Notes under the pieces: model-generated
Databases searched by the model: none
What the model saw: the letters and a program-made list of their open reading frames with translations, nothing else
Told to the model about the DNA's origin: nothing
Program-made: the position numbers and the translations under genes
Shown: positions 62,600-64,000 of the stretch, in pieces
How the letters are laid out: each line of letters starts with the position of its first letter
Position numbering within the stretch: position 1 is the first letter of the stretch
NCBI RefSeq assembly: GCF_001435295.1
Contig: NZ_CM003594.1
Span: 2,872,574-2,936,573, forward strand
DNA length: 64,000 nt
Origin: Psychrobacter sp. P11F6
GTDB lineage: Bacteria; Pseudomonadota; Gammaproteobacteria; Pseudomonadales; Moraxellaceae
Direction: 5' to 3'

Positions 62600-63100
62600 T
62601 TACTGCTGTAGAGTATCCGTCTCATGCACCTTTTCAGCAGGATTATATTGCTCAGAAGGAGGCACTACACCGCTACGATTGTTTTCTTTCATCGATTTGG
62701 CCACTTCTGGCGGCATGTAGTTTTCATCATGCTTCGCCAATACTTCTCCAGCGACAAAAGTATCACCCTGCATCTTACCTGTCGCGACGACGCCTGAGTT
62801 TTCAGCAAATAAATCTGGCAAAATACCTTGATAAGTCACTGGTACTGTCGATTGAAAGTCCGTAATGGCAAACTCAACGTTTAGTGGATTGTCTTCTGCG
62901 CGCTGGACACTACCCGCAACGACCATACCGCCTGCTCGAATACGCTTATCTTGTGGTGCTTCACCTTGTGCAATCGCGGTAGCATCAAAGTAGTAATCGG
63001 TCTGTTGCCCAATGGCATAAAGAACCAATACCACGGCTATCGCCGCTCCTGCAAGCGTAAACATAACCCACATCAGTTTTTTGCGACGAACTGCGTTCAT
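62600..63100 (-). CDS. ccmE: Cytochrome c maturation protein CcmE (heme chaperone)
   Basis: A 166-residue periplasmic heme chaperone with one N-terminal membrane anchor ([20 protein letters not shown]). The beta-barrel core contains [33 protein letters not shown] and [20 protein letters not shown], with the heme-binding His124 in the HDENY motif. This matches E. coli CcmE (His130). CcmC loads heme on it, and CcmF transfers heme to apocytochrome. The 271-base gap to ccmD, with an imperfect inverted repeat at 63184-63248, is longer than in most ccm operons. Confidence 0.95.
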   Translation of the reverse strand: MNAVRRKKLMWVMFTLAGAAIAVVLVLYAIGQQTDYYFDATAIAQGEAPQDKRIRAGGMVVAGSVQRAEDNPLNVEFAITDFQSTVPVTYQGILPDLFAENSGVVATGKMQGDTFVAGEVLAKHDENYMPPEVAKSMKENNRSGVVPPSEQYNPAEKVHETDTLQQ

Positions 63101-63183
63101 ACCACTACCTCATTGATGAGTCACTGTTTTATAAACTATAGTCAATGCCATACAAATATATAAAACAGAAAAATTTGAAGAAA

Positions 63184-63248
63184 CTACCATTAGAAAAACG
63201 TTCTAAAAATGTCTTTCTAATCGTACTCTTCTAATGGCTATATGGTAG
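63184..63248. repeat. Imperfect inverted repeat in the gap between ccmD and ccmE
   Basis: CTACCATTAGAA (from 63184) and TTCTAATGG (63229-63237), then GGTAG at 63244-63248, form a palindrome with a 33-base loop. A second short inverted pair TTAGAA / TTCTAA is inside. It lies in the 271-base gap between ccmD and ccmE and would fold in the transcript. Confidence 0.5.
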
Positions 63249-63371
63249 CATTTTTCGGAAAAATCAATAAGCCCTATAACCTCTGTGGCAGTCACCTCTT
63301 TATCAGGTGCTAAGTTGCAGATTGAGTGGCTAAAAATTAACGGCTAACGCTAGATAGGACGAACCTACTAG

Positions 63372-63593
63372 TTAATTAGGCTGCTTGGTGACAGGCATGG
63401 TTTTTTTAGCCGTCCGCTGTGCTTGCCGCGCTTGCTGAATGGTCAACTGTTTAATTAAAGCCTGTCGTTGTCTACGACTATAAATAACAAACGCCAGCAT
63501 CATGCCAACGGTAATTGCCCAGCACGACCAAACGAACACGCCATGCTTACCCATGGCAAGAAATTCAGATACGCTATAAAAGTAAGGCTGCAT
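63372..63593 (-). CDS. ccmD: Cytochrome c maturation protein CcmD
   Basis: A 73-residue small membrane protein. FLAMGKHGVFVWSCWAITVG followed by MMLAFVIYSRRQRQALIKQL is the CcmD pattern (F-x-M-G-x-x-x-x-x-V-W and one helix, then a basic tail). CcmD joins the CcmABCD complex that hands heme to CcmE. It lies 44 bases after ccmC. The C-terminal tail (about 30 residues, Gln/Arg/Lys-rich) is typical. Confidence 0.88.
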   Translation of the reverse strand: MQPYFYSVSEFLAMGKHGVFVWSCWAITVGMMLAFVIYSRRQRQALIKQLTIQQARQAQRTAKKTMPVTKQPN

Positions 63594-63637
63594 AATATTT
63601 TCCTAGCCGTGATTTTTTTTGGCGACAGTCATTAACG

Positions 63638-64000
63638 TCACTTAGCTTGCCCGCGAATGTATTCTTTGACCCACGCTTTGCCTTGATCACGATACAAGAT
63701 AAGGGTATTGGTACGATAAATCGCTAATGTCGCCACTAATAAATAACTACCAATAATCATCAGTAATAATGGCATCCACATATCTGCTGACATCTTAGGC
63801 GCGGCGGTCAAAGTAAAGGTCGAGCCTTGATGCAAGGTGTTCCACCACTGTACCGAGTACTTGATAATGGGTAGATTTACTGCGCCAACAATAGACAAAA
63901 TGGCGGCGGCTTTACCACGATTGGCAGTATGCTCAAACGCGGCAAATAACGCCATCACGCCTGCATACAAAAAAGCCAAAATGAGCATAGAGGTCAAACG
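63638..64000 (-). CDS. ccmC: Heme exporter protein CcmC (C-terminal part; N-terminus beyond window)
   Basis: The last 120 codons of CcmC. The visible part begins RLTSMLILAFLYAGVMALFA and continues with the diagnostic SIVGAVNLPIIKYSVQWWNT and LHQGSTFTLT, ending in a final helix MWMPLLLMIIGSYLLVATLA. The usual WWxWDxR tryptophan motif lies just before and is outside the window. CcmC transfers heme to CcmE. It reads in from the right edge, ahead of ccmD and ccmE on the same strand, so ccmA and ccmB probably lie beyond the window. Confidence 0.93.
   Translation of the reverse strand, partial: RLTSMLILAFLYAGVMALFAAFEHTANRGKAAAILSIVGAVNLPIIKYSVQWWNTLHQGSTFTLTAAPKMSADMWMPLLLMIIGSYLLVATLAIYRTNTLILYRDQGKAWVKEYIRGQAK

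Noticed and set aside
1..64000. CRISPR arrays, prophage genes or transposases
   Set aside because: I saw no spaced repeats of CRISPR type and no integrase, transposase or phage structural genes; the only dispersed repeat pair is the 111-bp element without coding capacity.

Overview
The window looks like a chromosomal segment of a Psychrobacter-like member of the Moraxellaceae (Gammaproteobacteria). The reasons are moderate-to-low GC, a complete Pil-Chp twitching-motility chemosensory operon, OxyR with AhpC and AhpF, MinCDE, a ccm cytochrome c maturation operon, and protein sequences close to that group. The genus is an inference from sequence character; no search was run. There is no prophage, insertion sequence with a transposase, or CRISPR array. 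The content is mostly housekeeping and stress genes, with a few accessory islands.

Layout. 1-5.4 kb: the 5' part of glyQ (minus strand), a PspC-domain protein, a NAD salvage pair (NadR-like, PnuC), an Mpo1-like membrane protein, a 15-bp tandem repeat and a decayed LysR-type regulator. 5.4-7.6 kb: a minus-strand cluster of two roadblock/LC7 proteins, a conservon-type small GTPase and a BLUF blue-light receptor. This is the most unusual module in the window. 8-13.8 kb: a CodA-like amidohydrolase lacking usual catalytic residues, an SDR dehydrogenase, tRNA-Gly(GCC), an M48 lipoprotein protease, BolA, SirB2 and a small lipoprotein. 13.9-19.3 kb: a probable persulfide/sulfide island with a TrxC-like thioredoxin, DUF2892 protein, persulfide-dioxygenase-like MBL hydrolase, BigR/SqrR-type ArsR repressor, SulP transporter and two DUF442 proteins.

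19.4-26 kb: a GST, the peroxide genes ahpF, ahpC and oxyR, a YdcH-like protein, an HD phosphohydrolase and a TPMT-type methyltransferase. 26-33.5 kb: an iron-linked minus-strand operon downstream of a perfect Fur-like palindrome (M75 imelysin, di-heme oxidoreductase, second imelysin, DUF1513, YgjP-type metallopeptidase). 33.5-39.5 kb: an OmpA-family lipoprotein, an acyltransferase, an unknown membrane protein and minC-minD-minE. 39.5-53 kb: a cytochrome b561, then the Pil-Chp cluster read right to left: pilG, pilH, pilI, pilJ, pilK, chpA (2302 aa), chpB and a chpC-like gene. 53.5-58.2 kb: an orphan efflux adaptor and a two-component pair; the adaptor and the kinase both carry long low-complexity inserts. 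58.7-61.3 kb: metN-metI-metQ. 61.6-64 kb: an aldo/keto reductase and the ccmE, ccmD and ccmC (partial) genes.

How the parts may work together. The BLUF-GTPase-roadblock cluster could turn blue light into a GTPase state. The Chp system controls type IV pili, so light-regulated twitching is one testable output, but nothing in the sequence links the two directly. The ArsR-type repressor has two cysteines 66 residues apart, as in known persulfide sensors, and lies divergent to a persulfide dioxygenase. Two diverged copies of a roughly 111-bp intergenic element with imperfect terminal inverted repeats lie before the SulP gene and before metN.
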